Shown in pieces: positions 12,583 to 22,679 of a DNA stretch of 64,000 nucleotides. The stretch's first letter is position 1. Every line of letters starts with the position of its first letter. Where the stretch lies: positions 21,159,428 through 21,223,427 of the forward strand of contig CM037865.1 of the NCBI GenBank assembly GCA_021292105.1, in the 5' to 3' direction. Position numbers and translations under genes: made by a program. Origin of the DNA: Anadara kagoshimensis (lineage: Eukaryota > Mollusca > Bivalvia > Arcoida > Arcidae). The notes beneath the pieces are model-generated. The model searched no databases. It worked only from the letters and a program-made list of their open reading frames with translations, and was not told where the DNA came from.

Positions 12583-12910
12583 GATGTGGTCAGTTCTGTA
12601 ATGGTTGAGAAAAACGGAATTTTAGAAGAAAAGCAAACAAACTGACAAAATATCTCAAAGTACGTAGGGTCTGCCCGAGTAGATATTGAGAAGCGCTGTG
12701 GTCCCGAAAGGGGAAATGAAATTAAAGAAAATAAAGATAGTACATATTTACTGGAAACTAATGTAAGTGGTAATGGAAAGATAATAATTTAATCCATATT
12801 TCTTCATTTAAATCGATGGGTGTAAAATTAAGATTAATATTACATTTGTACATCGAAGGCACTGACTTCTAACGGATGACTTGTGACAGGCGTAATAAAC
12901 ATCTGTCTTT
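12583..12910 (+). repeat. Paralogue of the minisatellite flank, with one unexpanded unit
   Basis: Aligns with 1-320. After the shared TTTCTTCATTTAAATCGATG block it carries one diverged 47-bp-type unit at about 12863-12908: CACTGACTTCTAACGGATG, then ACTTGTGACAGG, then AATAAACATCTGTCTTTA. This matches, in order, the CTGACCTCTAATGGATAGG, TTGTGTAGAAGG and AAAAACGTCTTA parts of the array unit. It therefore probably preserves the pre-expansion state of the locus or of a sister element. After the unit the sequence is unique. Confidence 0.72.
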
Positions 12911-13164
12911 ATAATCACGGGTGAGTAAAATAACGGGAACTATATATCTGTATAGCGTAGGTTTTGAGTCGTTCATAAATTGACGTTACGGAGAAGCAAA
13001 GATCTGACCAATCAAAATCCTCGGAACAAATAAAAAGGTGAATTGAAATTAGAAAAAATATATTAAAAACCTTTATACTTTATAACATTTATCCATTATA
13101 ATACAATTAACCGTTTAATTAACTACAGATTTAAGAACGTCTTTTGACCTATGGTGAAGAACAC

Positions 13165-13640
13165 GTTAAAAAATTCATCATGACTGACTAGAAGAACATC
13201 TCCAAACGAACCGAAGATGATATAAGTTTTGATAGATCTATTGGACCACGTTATGTTAAGGTCATTGTTAAGAACGTCCCCCCCCCCCCCCATTAATTGG
13301 TAAAGAAACCTGAAATCTTAAATCGATTATTTCAATGCATTTTTGTGGTAATTATTTAAACAAGCCGCCGAATCAATTCATTTTGTGATAGATTTATCTA
13401 TGAAAAAAATTACATTATCGTGACTGCCTAGATTCACATCTCCAATCAAACCGGAGTTGATAAAGGTTGTAGCACGTACTACAGGTCATTTTAAACCGTT
13501 TCCTTTTCTCCCTTCATTGCAAATAATCCGGGATTTTAAAATAATTATTCTTAAAGCGATTATTGGAAATACATTTTTGTGGTAATTTTTAAAACAAATG
13601 GCGAATCAATCCATTTTGTGATAGATTTATCTTACAAAAA
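13165..13640 (+). repeat. Two-copy tandem duplication, period about 233 bp
   Basis: Copies at about 13165-13400 and 13401-13640. Shared blocks are TGACTG.CTAGA..ACATCTCCAA, ATTTTTGTGGTAAT and AATCAAT.CATTTTGTGATAGATTTATCT; the last lies at 13371 and 13604. A 14-base poly-C tract (13278-13291) sits in the first copy only. The copies are clearly diverged. No coding frame. Confidence 0.8.
13278..13291 (+). repeat. Homopolymer C14
   Basis: Fourteen consecutive C residues, striking in such AT-rich DNA. Its length is likely to vary between individuals or to be a sequencing uncertainty. Confidence 0.95.
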
Positions 13641-13999
13641 CAGTTGGATGACGTTAGTTCTAGCATGTAATAGGATAATAAACAAGTCATAAACTCAGAA
13701 CAAAATTTAATAAAAATGAAAATGATTTTAAAAAATCGAAATAAATGAGGCGATTACAAGTTTGAAAACAGCCCATCAAAATATAAATCTTTATGATACA
13801 AATACACGGGCTTCATCAATAATAGTATCAAGTATAACATCTTTATGTCGTTTCTGCACGGATTTTATAATTTGATACAATTTGATACAATCAAAACAAA
13901 TAAAAGTGGATTATATCGTATGTGATCGATTGTATTACAGCATGTTAATTCTAACTTAATAACCAAATCGTTCTTTGTGAACTATCTAAAACGTCCCTA
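13641..13999. other. Non-coding spacer, nothing recognised
   Basis: AT-rich, with a short direct repeat of AATTTGATACA near 13872 and no other structure. Confidence 0.6.
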
Positions 14000-14203
14000 C
14001 AGTACAGACCTGTCGAAAGTTAATCAATCAGCTGACGAAAAGGGGTCGAATCTCTAGTGGTCGAGAAATGGTAAGCTTATGGCCGAAACCTGTAGAGAGA
14101 TAAAAACCAGCTGCTGAGATATAGCTAGCGATTGGCAGACATGAAGCGTCGAGTTGGCACAAATTTGTTAGCTTCGTGTTAAATTTTCGACAGGTCTGTA
14201 TTG
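14000..14203 (+). mobile_element. MITE family A, copy 2
   Basis: The left end is TA then CAGTACAGACCTGTCGAAAG at 14000. The right end reads TTAAATTTTCGACAGGTCTG then TATTG, ending at 14203. Length about 204 bp. The interior has the family motifs GGCCGAAACC, GCTGCTGAGATA and TAGCTAGCGA. This is the best-preserved left end of the family and shows the CAGT tip and TA target clearly. The 60-codon reverse-strand open frame across it is an accident of the repeat. Confidence 0.85.
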
Positions 14204-15122
14204 CAGCCATTGATTTTCATCTACGTCTTCTTGACATTTTTCCAATTACAGCTGTCACTGTTAAATGTTCATGTCATCTTTTGTCTCAATGAGCATTTCT
14301 TTGCACTTCATTTCACCCCCATTGCATATCGAGTTCGTTAAGATTGGTTTACAAAGAACTCGAAGCTACATTATAACTTTCCGATTAATCAAATTGTTTT
14401 AAAAATTCTTATCTCGTTTCATTTGCTAGTTTTTGAAATTCTGTTATTTTTATCAGTGGTGTTTTACGTCCCCGGCAAAATTCATTCATATATACATGTG
14501 TATCGAAGTGTCATTTTGAAGATCGCCTCAAGCTTATAACATGTCTTTGTCAAAAATGTTTATTTTTAGTTTTAAAATTCGCTTTTGAATCAGGAAAATC
14601 TTTATTAAGGGAAACAGAGATATATTTTATTCGTCTCTGATGGAAGGTTATGAAACTAAGAACCATTGTAAATCATTGAAATGCGTCCACCAGTGGTATT
14701 CGTGTCAATTTCATTCATTGTTTATCAATTTGTTACAGTGATTTCACGCCTATTATCGGGGATTTCTATTTTCACTCTTTTATATAGTGTCAATGCTAAA
14801 TGTCATAAAACAAATTCATTTAACTAGACTTTTTGGTGGTAAAAATAGAAAATAGTATTTTTTCTGTCTTTTAATAGAATAATTCGCATGTCAATGTATT
14901 TATTCCACTTAATTCGTTCTGACAAAATCACACAATATATATCGGAGAAATTACGTTGTTAAAATGGAACATTTCTTTTCAAATTGCGTTCTAGATATCA
15001 TAATTTGTCATACGGATTTAATGAAGAACTCGAACGCATCTAACCTTGGAAAACATTCAGACTTTAATGTTATAATATTTCTATTTTTGTGACTTTTTAT
15101 ATATCAAAAGACTTTTAGACTA
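14204..15122. other. Non-coding spacer, nothing recognised
   Basis: About 900 bp of AT-rich sequence with no convincing repeat, RNA or coding signal. Confidence 0.6.
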
Positions 15123-15420
15123 CAGTACAGATCTGTCAAAAGTTTACCATTGAGCTAATGAAAAAAAGAGTCAAGATTCGGCTGCCGAGTGGCCGACAAA
15201 TGGATTGTTTGTAATCAAAATTTGCCGAGATGCAGCTAAGGATGGGCCCGGATGATATGGGCCCAGATGAACTGTTGATTTAGCACTAATTCGTTAGATT
15301 AGTGTCATATTACAAATTTTGAATTTTGTGAATGAAATATTCAAAAATTTATAAATTGTCATATTATTGAGAAAATTCAAAAATTTATAATATGACATTA
15401 GACTTTAAACAGACCTGTAC
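15123..15420 (+). mobile_element. MITE family A, copy 3, right end rearranged
   Basis: The left end is TA then CAGTACAGATCTGTC at 15123. The interior has GGCTGCCGAGTGGCCGA and CACTAATTCGTTAGATTAGTG. The right terminal repeat is interrupted after TTAGTGTCATATTA by about 100 bp made of two near-repeats of ATTCAAAAATTTATAA and closing with TAATATGACATTAGAC, an inverse of the entry sequence. The element finishes in AACAGACCTGTAC, an outer end in the opposite sense to normal. An internal inversion or a foldback repair event would explain this. Confidence 0.7.
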
Positions 15421-15663
15421 ATTAGTTAAATTTGTTATTAAAATAATTGAAATGTGGATTCAGTCAATGATGCAAAGTAATTCTTTTAAGTGTATGTTGT
15501 CTAATTCTAATTAAATTTTCTTGATATTTATTTCAAATAATTAACATTAATGAGAAAATCAGCGAGTTCATTGAAGGTGAAATACTAGTAATCGGATATT
15601 ATTTTTTGTATTGAAATCAACAACATTGATTTTGTTGTGCAATGGACAAAGTAATTCAAAATT

Positions 15664-15780
15664 TACTTGCGACTATAAATATACGACCGAAACTTTTATC
15701 ATCTCTGGTTTGATTTGAGGTGTACATGTCATGAAGACATCTTCAATATGCCACGAAATGCCATTCAACACAAAAGACGG
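15664..15780 (+). repeat. Dispersed repeat K, copy 1
   Basis: Matches 37616-37745: both read roughly TATAAATA.CGACC (or CGACGAAC), then TTTATCATCT.TGGTTTG, GAGGTGT, ATGA.GA.ATCTT, and end in a CATTCAACAC or GTTCAACACCAG block. A shorter third copy lies at about 16720-16765. Immediately followed by repeat B, so K and B may be parts of one element. Confidence 0.6.
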
Positions 15781-15789
15781 TGAGTGTTA

Positions 15790-15952
15790 TAAGGATAAGC
15801 CTACAGGTGCTTACCCTTCCGGAGCACTCGGTCTCATTTCGCTGGTGGTTGTTTATTTTTTAATTTTTCCTAACTTGTCAGTTTCAACGTTTTTACTTTG
15901 CTTCTGGATTGTGTTTCGAACATGGATTAGTATGTTTGCTTCTGATTAATGA
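15790..15952 (+). repeat. Dispersed repeat B, copy 1, with a short open frame
   Basis: Contains the family core GGTGCTTACCCTTCCGGAGC, then CTAACTTGTCAGTTTC, TTTTTACTTTGCTTCTGG and ATTAGTATGTTTGCTTCTGA. A 72-codon frame (15731-15949) reads PSGALGLISLV. Other copies give similar but broken peptides (PSGAPDLTSLVEG at 38.6 kb). I recall PSGAPG-type peptides as common spurious predictions in bivalve genomes. Because other copies are frameshifted and indels are frequent, I read this as repeat sequence, not a gene. Confidence 0.7.
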
Positions 15953-17084
15953 TAAACTTTAAAAGTATAATTAAATTATATGTATGCATGTATTCTCTTA
16001 TACGACGATAAAGGTTTTTTTTCTCGAATTTATTTAAATGCATGTAGGACATAACATTTCTTGTTAAATTGACTTCGTAAATATGTGTACACTGTTTAAG
16101 GTTTTGCATTCGTTTCTAAAAGTCATTAAAATTACATGTACTTATTTTTAATTACTGAGCAGCTCAGATTTATGAATCATTATATAACACGACGCCGGTA
16201 TTTATGATAAATTGAGTAATAAAATATATAATAAATCATTTTTCTGCTATTAATTAATAATCCAGTTCGCAGTTACGGATTCTTCAGATCTTCTAAATTA
16301 CTAATATAATAGTTAATGAGTTATTTTATCGGATTCCGTCGCTTAGAAATGCTTTAATGATAATAATTCACTAATTCACCGAAGTAATTATAAACAAATC
16401 TCCGGTTTTAATTAAAATGTAAATGAAAAAACAATATCATTGTTAGAATTACTTTATTTTATTTTGATGAAGAAAACTGTACAAGAGTCTAGTTCGATAG
16501 AGAAGTTTATGGCGGGAATTTATTCAACGTGCAAGAAGAGACACCGGTCATGACGCGAATAACAACTAATGACGTAAGAAGTATTACCAGATGATCCCTA
16601 AGGATATTGAGCCAAAGTCGCCTTGCTGGCAGACGATAACAACTGTGCACTTTAACATCCTTATACTTGTGTATAAATAAAATTAAGAACTATGCAACTA
16701 ATTAAGTAATTAAAATAACCTATCATCTTTGGTCGGTTATTGGAGGTGTTCATTTTGTTGGCCACTTTAAAATTAATGCATTTAATGTCTTTCATCTACA
16801 TACCTCTAGGCTTTAAAATTAAGCAATATTCTAAGAACACAATGATGTTTTCTTTCATTTAACTTCATAATTCAACGACTGTTGTGATAAGGGAATTTGT
16901 CAGTTAGTTAGCTTTCCTCTGCCATCCCAGAACTAACTTCTTTGGGGCGTTGAAAAAATCATAAATCCAGACATTATTCACATGTTTTGGTTATCACAAG
17001 GATCATCGGTTGTATTTAAATTACTTTAAAAATGCTGTTGATTGTTATTGTGAATGCATGAACAACAAATATTACATAATATTA
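15953..17084. other. Non-coding spacer, minor repeat debris only
   Basis: AT-rich. 16720-16765 is a short K-repeat fragment (CCTATCATCTTTGGTCGG, then TTGGAGGTGTTCATTTTGTT). Nothing else recognised. Confidence 0.55.
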
Positions 17085-17240
17085 TTAGATGTTAATAATG
17101 TTATCACAGAAAGTGAAGCTTGTTTCAAAATCCAATTGTGTTAAAATTGATTTAAAATTGGTTTAACTTTCAAGTTGTTCAGTATAACCTAATGTCAAAC
17201 ATCTTTGATACAATGCGTATTTACTGTTAATCGCTTCACT
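17085..17240 (+). repeat. Dispersed repeat I, copy 1
   Basis: Aligns with 18415-18630: GAAACTTGTTT.AAATC, GATTGTG, AATTGTTCA.TATAA, TATGTCAAACATC.TTGATACAA. A third, more decayed copy lies at 24110-24210 (TCCCTGATATAAG, CAACAATCGGTTTTCGTG). No coding frame. Confidence 0.6.
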
Positions 17241-17572
17241 TTAATTCCATGAGAACCATTTTTGCGAATATCAACCAAAAATGATCTCGCAGAATGTGAT
17301 TTCCTCACAATATTTACAATATGACTCTCTTCGATGAAAAATTCAGAAGTAACTGTATTGCAATTCCCATGAAAGACAATTGGGGTCATGGCCCTTGATG
17401 TGTATAAATTTTCCTGCAATATCACGTCATGTCCTACACAGTGGGTGACGTGATCATGTTTTACGCCGACCTCGCATGGCAAAAAATCATATCTTACATG
17501 AGCAGGTATGAAAGAAATAGCGCCAATGGTTAAAACAAATCAAAATATTTATTAAAAGAAAGAATTGTAAAT

Positions 17573-17668
17573 TTCTGCTCATGGTATTTCAAGGGGTAAT
17601 GCAAGGTAGTGTGGCGCGTGCCAAATTCAAAATGAAGGGCTTCGCCCCTTGAAATACCATGATCAGAA
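17573..17668 (+). repeat. Inverted repeat (hairpin), about 23-bp arms
   Basis: CTGCTCATGGTATTTCAAGG at about 17575 is mirrored by CCTTGAAATACCATGATCAG at about 17648. The loop of about 50 bp includes GGGCTTCGCCCC, which can fold by itself. Possibly a small foldback MITE. The CTTCGCC centre recalls the larger hairpin at 19834-19990. Confidence 0.75.
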
Positions 17669-17869
17669 TGTCATTTCTTAAATGAAACGATTACTTGTGG
17701 TTTATCATATAAAGAGGTAATAATTTGGTTCTATGGTAGTATCAAAATTAATTTACATGTATCTTTGGATGTTGCTGTAATTGGTTGTCATTGTGAAAAG
17801 AGCAAAGTGCAAACATTACATAATATCATATTAGGTGTTAATGCAGCACTTGTAGCTAGCTTAACAGAT

Positions 17870-17970
17870 GGTGCCTACCCTTCCTGTGCCCCCGGCCTCA
17901 CTTATTTGTTGGCAGTTTACGTATGTATGTGATTGTGATTTGGAAATGGATTAGGATGTTTTCCGTACAT
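17870..17970 (+). repeat. Dispersed repeat B, copy 2 (decayed)
   Basis: GGTGCCTACCCTTCCTGTGC followed by GGCCTCACTT and GTGATTTGGAAATGGATTAG, in the same order as the B core. Confidence 0.6.
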
Positions 17971-18184
17971 TCTTCATAACCGTACTTGCAGGCAATGTGC
18001 AAAGAAGAGTAAGGCCAGCAGTGCTTGTAATTATAAATAGAATCACCTCAGCGCATTTTAAAGTCTTGGTCAGAGTTTGAACCCCGAAATCCAACATAAG
18101 AAAGTGTCAAAGGTTGAAAGTTTGAATGGCTTGCGGCTTTCATAAGGCTTCTTTACACGTGCGTCAAGTCTTGGTCAGACCCGG

Positions 18185-18250
18185 CTATGTTTTGAACTAC
18201 ATACTCTCACATACATACCGAACACGGTACCAATTGAGCTACCATAGTTT
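18185..18250 (-). repeat. tRNA-like SINE head (probable)
   Basis: On the reverse strand the sequence reads TGGTAGCTCAATTGGTACCG and, about 30 bases later, ATGTAGTTCAAAACATAG. These resemble the A box (TAGCTCAATTGG) and B box (GTTCAAAAC) of an RNA polymerase III promoter at the right spacing for a tRNA. The B box is off consensus and no clean acceptor stem forms, so it is not a working tRNA. TCTGACCAAGACTT occurs twice downstream (near 18175 and 18070), suggesting local duplication of the SINE body. Confidence 0.45.
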
Positions 18251-18414
18251 TATTTTTTGTGGAAATTTCAATGACTGATAGCATTGATGTAGGCTTTGTA
18301 CAATGTATTTGTTCAATACACAACGATTTCTAGTGATATTGAAATCAATTTAAGCCTGCTGTTTGTTGTCATCATAATTTAATCATGAAAACGCTTGCGG
18401 ATATTATATAATCT

Positions 18415-18630
18415 TATGTGGATATTAAGCCTTATTAAGATTGAGAATTAAATTATCCAAGAAGGAGAAACTTGTTTTAAATCTGATTGTGGTTTAATCA
18501 ATTTAAGATGACTTTAAATGAACTGTATTACTTGAGAATTGTTCAATATAATCTTATGTCAAACATCCTTGATACAAGATTAATTTAATTCCGTAACAAC
18601 AACAGTCGGTTTTCATTAATTAATGTTAAA
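18415..18630 (+). repeat. Dispersed repeat I, copy 2
   Basis: Best-preserved copy of repeat I (see 17085-17240), ending with CAACAACAGTCGGTTTTCAT, which is also found at 24.2 kb. It leads directly into repeat H at 18640, an order also seen, reversed in position, near 24.0-24.2 kb. Confidence 0.6.
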
Positions 18631-18639
18631 GGTAATGTC

Positions 18640-18830
18640 AACACGGAACTTCTTTGTTGGTAACATCTTATCACGTCCGTTCTCAAAATGGAATATTTCT
18701 TTAATTATTAATTTACTTTACGATAATAAAAGAAATATTGCGCAATTAAGAAGAAGTAGGTTTCAGAGATTGTTTTGATGGACAGGCTCCAGGCTTCAAT
18801 TTCACAATCATTCTTTAACTAAGATTTTCC
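18640..18830 (+). repeat. Dispersed repeat H, copy 1
   Basis: Signature blocks are AAAATGGAATATTTCTTTAA, TTATTAATTTACTTTACGAT, TTGCGCAATTAAGAAG and GGTTTCAGAGATTGTTTTGA. The same blocks in the same order occur at 22390-22540, 22680-22900 and 23700-23960. Confidence 0.7.
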
Positions 18831-19833
18831 TTAACTTTATCTGGCGTATTTGAAATTAGACATTTTTTTTAAAATCGTGAATTTAAGACGTCTAGTTGAA
18901 GATCATTTTAAGCTTATTACGATAAAAGTTCTATACAGTATCTTACAAACATTAAAAACTTGTTTATACAACGTACCTAAAAAATATGAGACAGTTGTAA
19001 AATTTCTGTACAATATATTATAAACCATAAAAAGACTAGATATAAGTTGAAGAAACTCTAAGTTAAGGATGGATAGTGAAACTGCCTCCAGGCCCCAGTT
19101 TCATATGTCTTAAAGGCAGAATCTCATACTTGTTTTTAAATGCAAAATATTTATATATAATTTAATTCCATGTATCTTTTCAATACCATCTTTTTCGGTT
19201 TATTTTGTGATAACCAATGTTGGTCATGTGATCAATAGCGAAAATGACGGACTACTTTTTGTGTTTGGTTGAAAAAGTATACAATGTAGCGCTTTCTACA
19301 TGTTGTGATTTTTGCGGTTTGTTTTGTTGTTTTGATAGCTCAGCATACTGATTTTTTATTTTCTAACAAAATCAAACCAATCAATTTGATCTAAGATGCA
19401 AATAAAATGTCCGCAATTGCCAGTATCTCTGTAGAATTTATTGTTAACAATCCACATCAGTGCCGTCCTCAACTTTCTGCTCCATATTCTGTGAACAACA
19501 GTAACTTTTGATTTCATTTTAAATTCCATTTTTAACAACTCTGTTTCCCAGTTTAAAAACTAATCGTGTCCACTGACTGATCAACGTAAAACTCCAGTAT
19601 ACCGTAAAAACGTTCATCATCATGTTTGATCATTGAACATGTGTTGCCGTCGCCGTCGGCGGTTGTTAATGGTAACGAGCTAATCATGCGTCATAATTAT
19701 ATGACGTCATTTGTATTGGTGCGCCATATGACGGTGGTAATTTGAATGTAAAATGTTGTTCAAATCAATTTAATTATCATTAAAATTATAAATATCATTG
19801 CAAAATTATTAAAATTGTTTTTTAATTAAATTA
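18831..19833. other. Non-coding spacer, nothing recognised
   Basis: AT-rich. 19702-19709 is a perfect TGACGTCA octamer (CREB/ATF-type), without a nearby gene. No repeat copy recognised. Confidence 0.55.
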
Positions 19834-19990
19834 TAAGAAATAACTTTGATATTTTTTTGGTTTATCATTTTTAACCCCAAAAACCGGTGTGCAAACTTTT
19901 GTATAACCCGCTTCGCGGGATTATACAGTTTGCACACCGGTTTTTGGGGTTAAAAATGATAAACCAAAAAAATATCAAAGTTATTTCTTA
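19834..19990 (+). repeat. 157-bp near-perfect hairpin (foldback element)
   Basis: The two arms are reverse complements over about 74 bp each. The left arm runs TAAGAAATAACTTTGATA ... AACCCCAAAAACCGGTGTGC; the right arm ends TATCAAAGTTATTTCTTA. The centre is GTATAACCCGC-TTC-GCGGGATTATAC. The only departures I can see are an extra TTT in the left arm and a single A bulge in the right. The outer TA on each side could be a target duplication. Arms this similar imply recent origin or ongoing correction. A transcript would form a long double-stranded hairpin. Confidence 0.92.
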
Positions 19991-20037
19991 AGTATTTTAA
20001 TATTTTGTATGATTTGTGACACGTAAATAAACACTTT

Positions 20038-20060
20038 TACTACTACTACTACTACTACTC
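20038..20060 (+). repeat. (TAC)7 microsatellite
   Basis: Seven perfect TAC triplets. Confidence 0.95.
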
Positions 20061-20260
20061 TAACAACTTTGGGTAATGTTTTATGTTACTACAAATCAGT
20101 CTTTTCATTATTACAATATACAATATCTAATCATAGTTTTATCTTCAATGTACACCTTAAATATATCAATATTTGGAAAACCAACAAAATTTTAAAGATT
20201 TCAAATTTGGCAGATTTAGGATAAGAAGAAACGCTAGTGAATCCTATTCCTTTTTATATA

Positions 20261-20508
20261 CTCAACATAAAAAGTTAGGGACTATTATGAAATTTGCAAT
20301 AAAAATCCAAAAACTGAAAAATGTAAAATTTATCTGTAATTCGTTTTCATTCTTTTCTTGTTTCAAATGATGTTATGAAATAAATGTTTTGTGTATGAAA
20401 TTGAATCTCCATCATGAAATTATGAGAAATGTGAATATGAAATGATATGATTTACGTTCTACAAAATTAAAAATGTTTTTGATGTGGTCCTTATTTGTTT
20501 TGGTTGAG
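20261..20508 (+). mobile_element. MITE family J, copy 1
   Basis: 248-bp element with TA on both sides. The left end is CTCAACATAAAAAGTTAGGG and the right end reads CCTTATTTGTTTTGGTTGAG, an imperfect inverse. It aligns along its length with the reverse strand of 34066-34316, sharing AAATAAAAATCCAAAAACT (with one change), TCTTTTCTTGTTT.AAATGA and GATATGATTTACGTTCTACA. It encodes nothing. The 65-codon frame at 20173-20370 starts outside the element and runs into it. Confidence 0.85.
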
Positions 20509-20599
20509 TACCTACCCATTAAATCTTACTATAGCGATGCATTACATTTTTTTGCCAAGTGATAGGAGGTCCGTTTCGCACATGTGCAATACAATATTC

Positions 20600-20960
20600 C
20601 GTATCACCATAGTAGCCGGAACTACTTTTAGGGGAATTCCCTTCTCCGACAACAATAATATGACGTCATTATGTGATACGTAATGACAACAATAAAATGA
20701 CGTCAATATGTGATAATACGTCATGTTAAGTTGGGAGAATTTACTCGAGTTGGGAGAATCGCGGACGATGTTAAATAATTTTGTAAACATGTGGAACAAT
20801 TTGTCCCATTTTCTAATTAGCATACGCCGCCATATTGGATTAACGTCAACGTTATAGAGACTATAGGCCAAATAGACAAAAATCTTTAGCTCGCCCTCTT
20901 CGATCCAATAAACATCCATTGGATATTTTCCGACAGGTAAAATTTGCCTTGACACCGGTT
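20600..20960 (+). promoter_or_regulatory. Cluster of transcription-factor-like motifs (unproven)
   Basis: GGGGAATTCCC (NF-kappaB-like palindrome, about 20632), two perfect TGACGTCA octamers at 20661 and 20698 inside a two-unit repeat of about 38 bp (20649-20724), and GCCGCCATATTGGA (YY1-like, about 20826). No gene is recognisable nearby. The 137-codon reverse open frame here (20542-20955) resembles no family known to me. I flag the motif density only; function is inference. Confidence 0.25.
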
Positions 20961-22009
20961 AGAATACGTTTATGTACTTTTCTAGTATATTTGTCTGGAT
21001 TTCGAGGTTCCCACTAAACTTAAATTTACGAAGCGTAAACTCGATTTCATCCAACAGTATTTTCTTTTAAAATATGAAAAAAGTCGAAATAACCGAGTTT
21101 TTGAAATTGTTTACTTCAACCAACTTACGACTTACAATAATTTCCGAAAAGAGAAACGGAATCACAAAAGATGTTCCGGATACAGTCAATCGAGTTCTTA
21201 AAATTTCACTCAAAAAAGTTCCCCGAGTTTTTTAAAATTGACCTATTTGACAAAGCTGACGTTTTTATTGAGGCACATTAGGGGATATTAAAAGTCCCGG
21301 TCCAAGACGTCAATTCATGCAACAGAACCTAGATGTAATTATTTCCATTCTGGGAGGACATATTTGATTTTATTTCGGTTTCTCTTGACACCGGTGCAAC
21401 AGAAGTTAAGTTGAGGTGCCATATGGGGAAATAACAATTACAAATCGATTGTTTTGGTATTCATAATTTCCCGGTAATTGAACTTGGGATCACGTGATGT
21501 AACGTCATGAATATTCATGAGCACAAAGGGAACTAATTTATTGGTATGATCAATGTTTGTTTTTTTTAATTCAGTTTTTCTCAGTGTTTACGATGGTATT
21601 AGTAAAATGTTAAACAATGATGTTTAAACGAAGAGTTATATGTTCTTTTTAATAACTTCTTTAGCAGTTTTTCCAGTCAGGTATCAGACTTTTCGAATCA
21701 GATCAAAATCAATATAAAATAGTTGATTGTGAATTCATTGACAGATTAAGCCAAAGAAAGCTTTTCGTTAAGTTTGGTAGGGTATGTGATAAATACAAAA
21801 CCACACATGTGTTTTTCTGACGTAGCTGATCGCACTCGTTTATTGTGTGAACGCATACATTACTGAGCGCACATGTGTAATGTATCCGTCCGCGCACAAT
21901 AAACACAATAAATAAAAAAAATTATTCACATCCTGTATATATTTACAGCTTTTAGAATATCCTGTATGATATAAATTAACATATACATGTACATATATAT
22001 ATGAATGGT

Positions 22010-22012
<3 letters not shown>
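20961..22012. other. Non-coding spacer, nothing recognised
   Basis: Slightly less AT-rich, with TTGACACCGGT near 20949 and 21386 and ATCACGTGAT near 21490. No coding exon or repeat could be supported. Confidence 0.5.

Positions 22013-22069
<57 letters not shown>
22013..22069 (+). repeat. (GA)n microsatellite, about 28 units
   Basis: Uninterrupted GA dinucleotides. Confidence 0.97.
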
Positions 22070-22070
<1 letters not shown>

Positions 22071-22389
22071 TTACAATCATTCAGCATGTGATTGTTATAA
22101 GTAATTAATAATTATATTTATAATAATGTTTTTGCAATAATTACATTGATACATAAAGACAAAAAACCCTTATTTCTTTCTGTTATGAAAATATATGGTG
22201 TTCACCTGTCATTTTTCTGAATTGTTCTACTTTATTTTTATAACAAACAATGTATTTTACAATATCATATAAATCTAACAAGTTGCAATTGTATTAAAAT
22301 TTTTCGAGCGATACATTTTGTTCATAAATATAGTGTTTACCATGTAAAATAACTAGGTTCTTCAGCCTATTCCTAATATTCTTAAATCT

Positions 22390-22540
22390 GACACTTCACG
22401 TATAGCTGGTGATGTGAACAATTCTTCACTTGAGCATAAACTCTATTCACTCTCAAAATAGATTATTGCTTTAATTATTAATTTACTTTACTAAAATAAT
22501 GGAAATTGTGTGCAATTAAGAAAATATTGACAAAATTGAT
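22390..22540 (+). repeat. Dispersed repeat H, copy 2
   Basis: CACTTCACGTATAGCTGGTG, then CTCTCAAAATAG, TTTAATTATTAATTTACTTT and GTGTGCAATTAAGAA. Confidence 0.7.
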
Positions 22541-22679
22541 TAAGGGATTACAACTCTGCATCTATATGTGTATATGATTTGAGAAAAATATTACCATACT
22601 TGAATGAATTGGTTATTTTAACCGGATCGGTGTCAGTGAACTTAATGCATGGTTAAGCGCTCAGTAGAACTAGATGCTA

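Noticed and set aside
13278-13291. Poly-C tract as an i-motif or G-quadruplex regulator
   Set aside because: A single homopolymer run in a local duplication, with no gene nearby; length uncertainty is more likely than function.
15731-15949. 72-codon frame reading PSGALGLISLV
   Set aside because: It is the translation of dispersed repeat B. Other copies are frameshifted and appear on both strands, so there is no sign of selection for protein.
20542-20955. 137-codon reverse open frame, tied for longest in the window
   Set aside because: It resembles no family I know, shows no splice or start context, and this length is plausible by chance in 64 kb.
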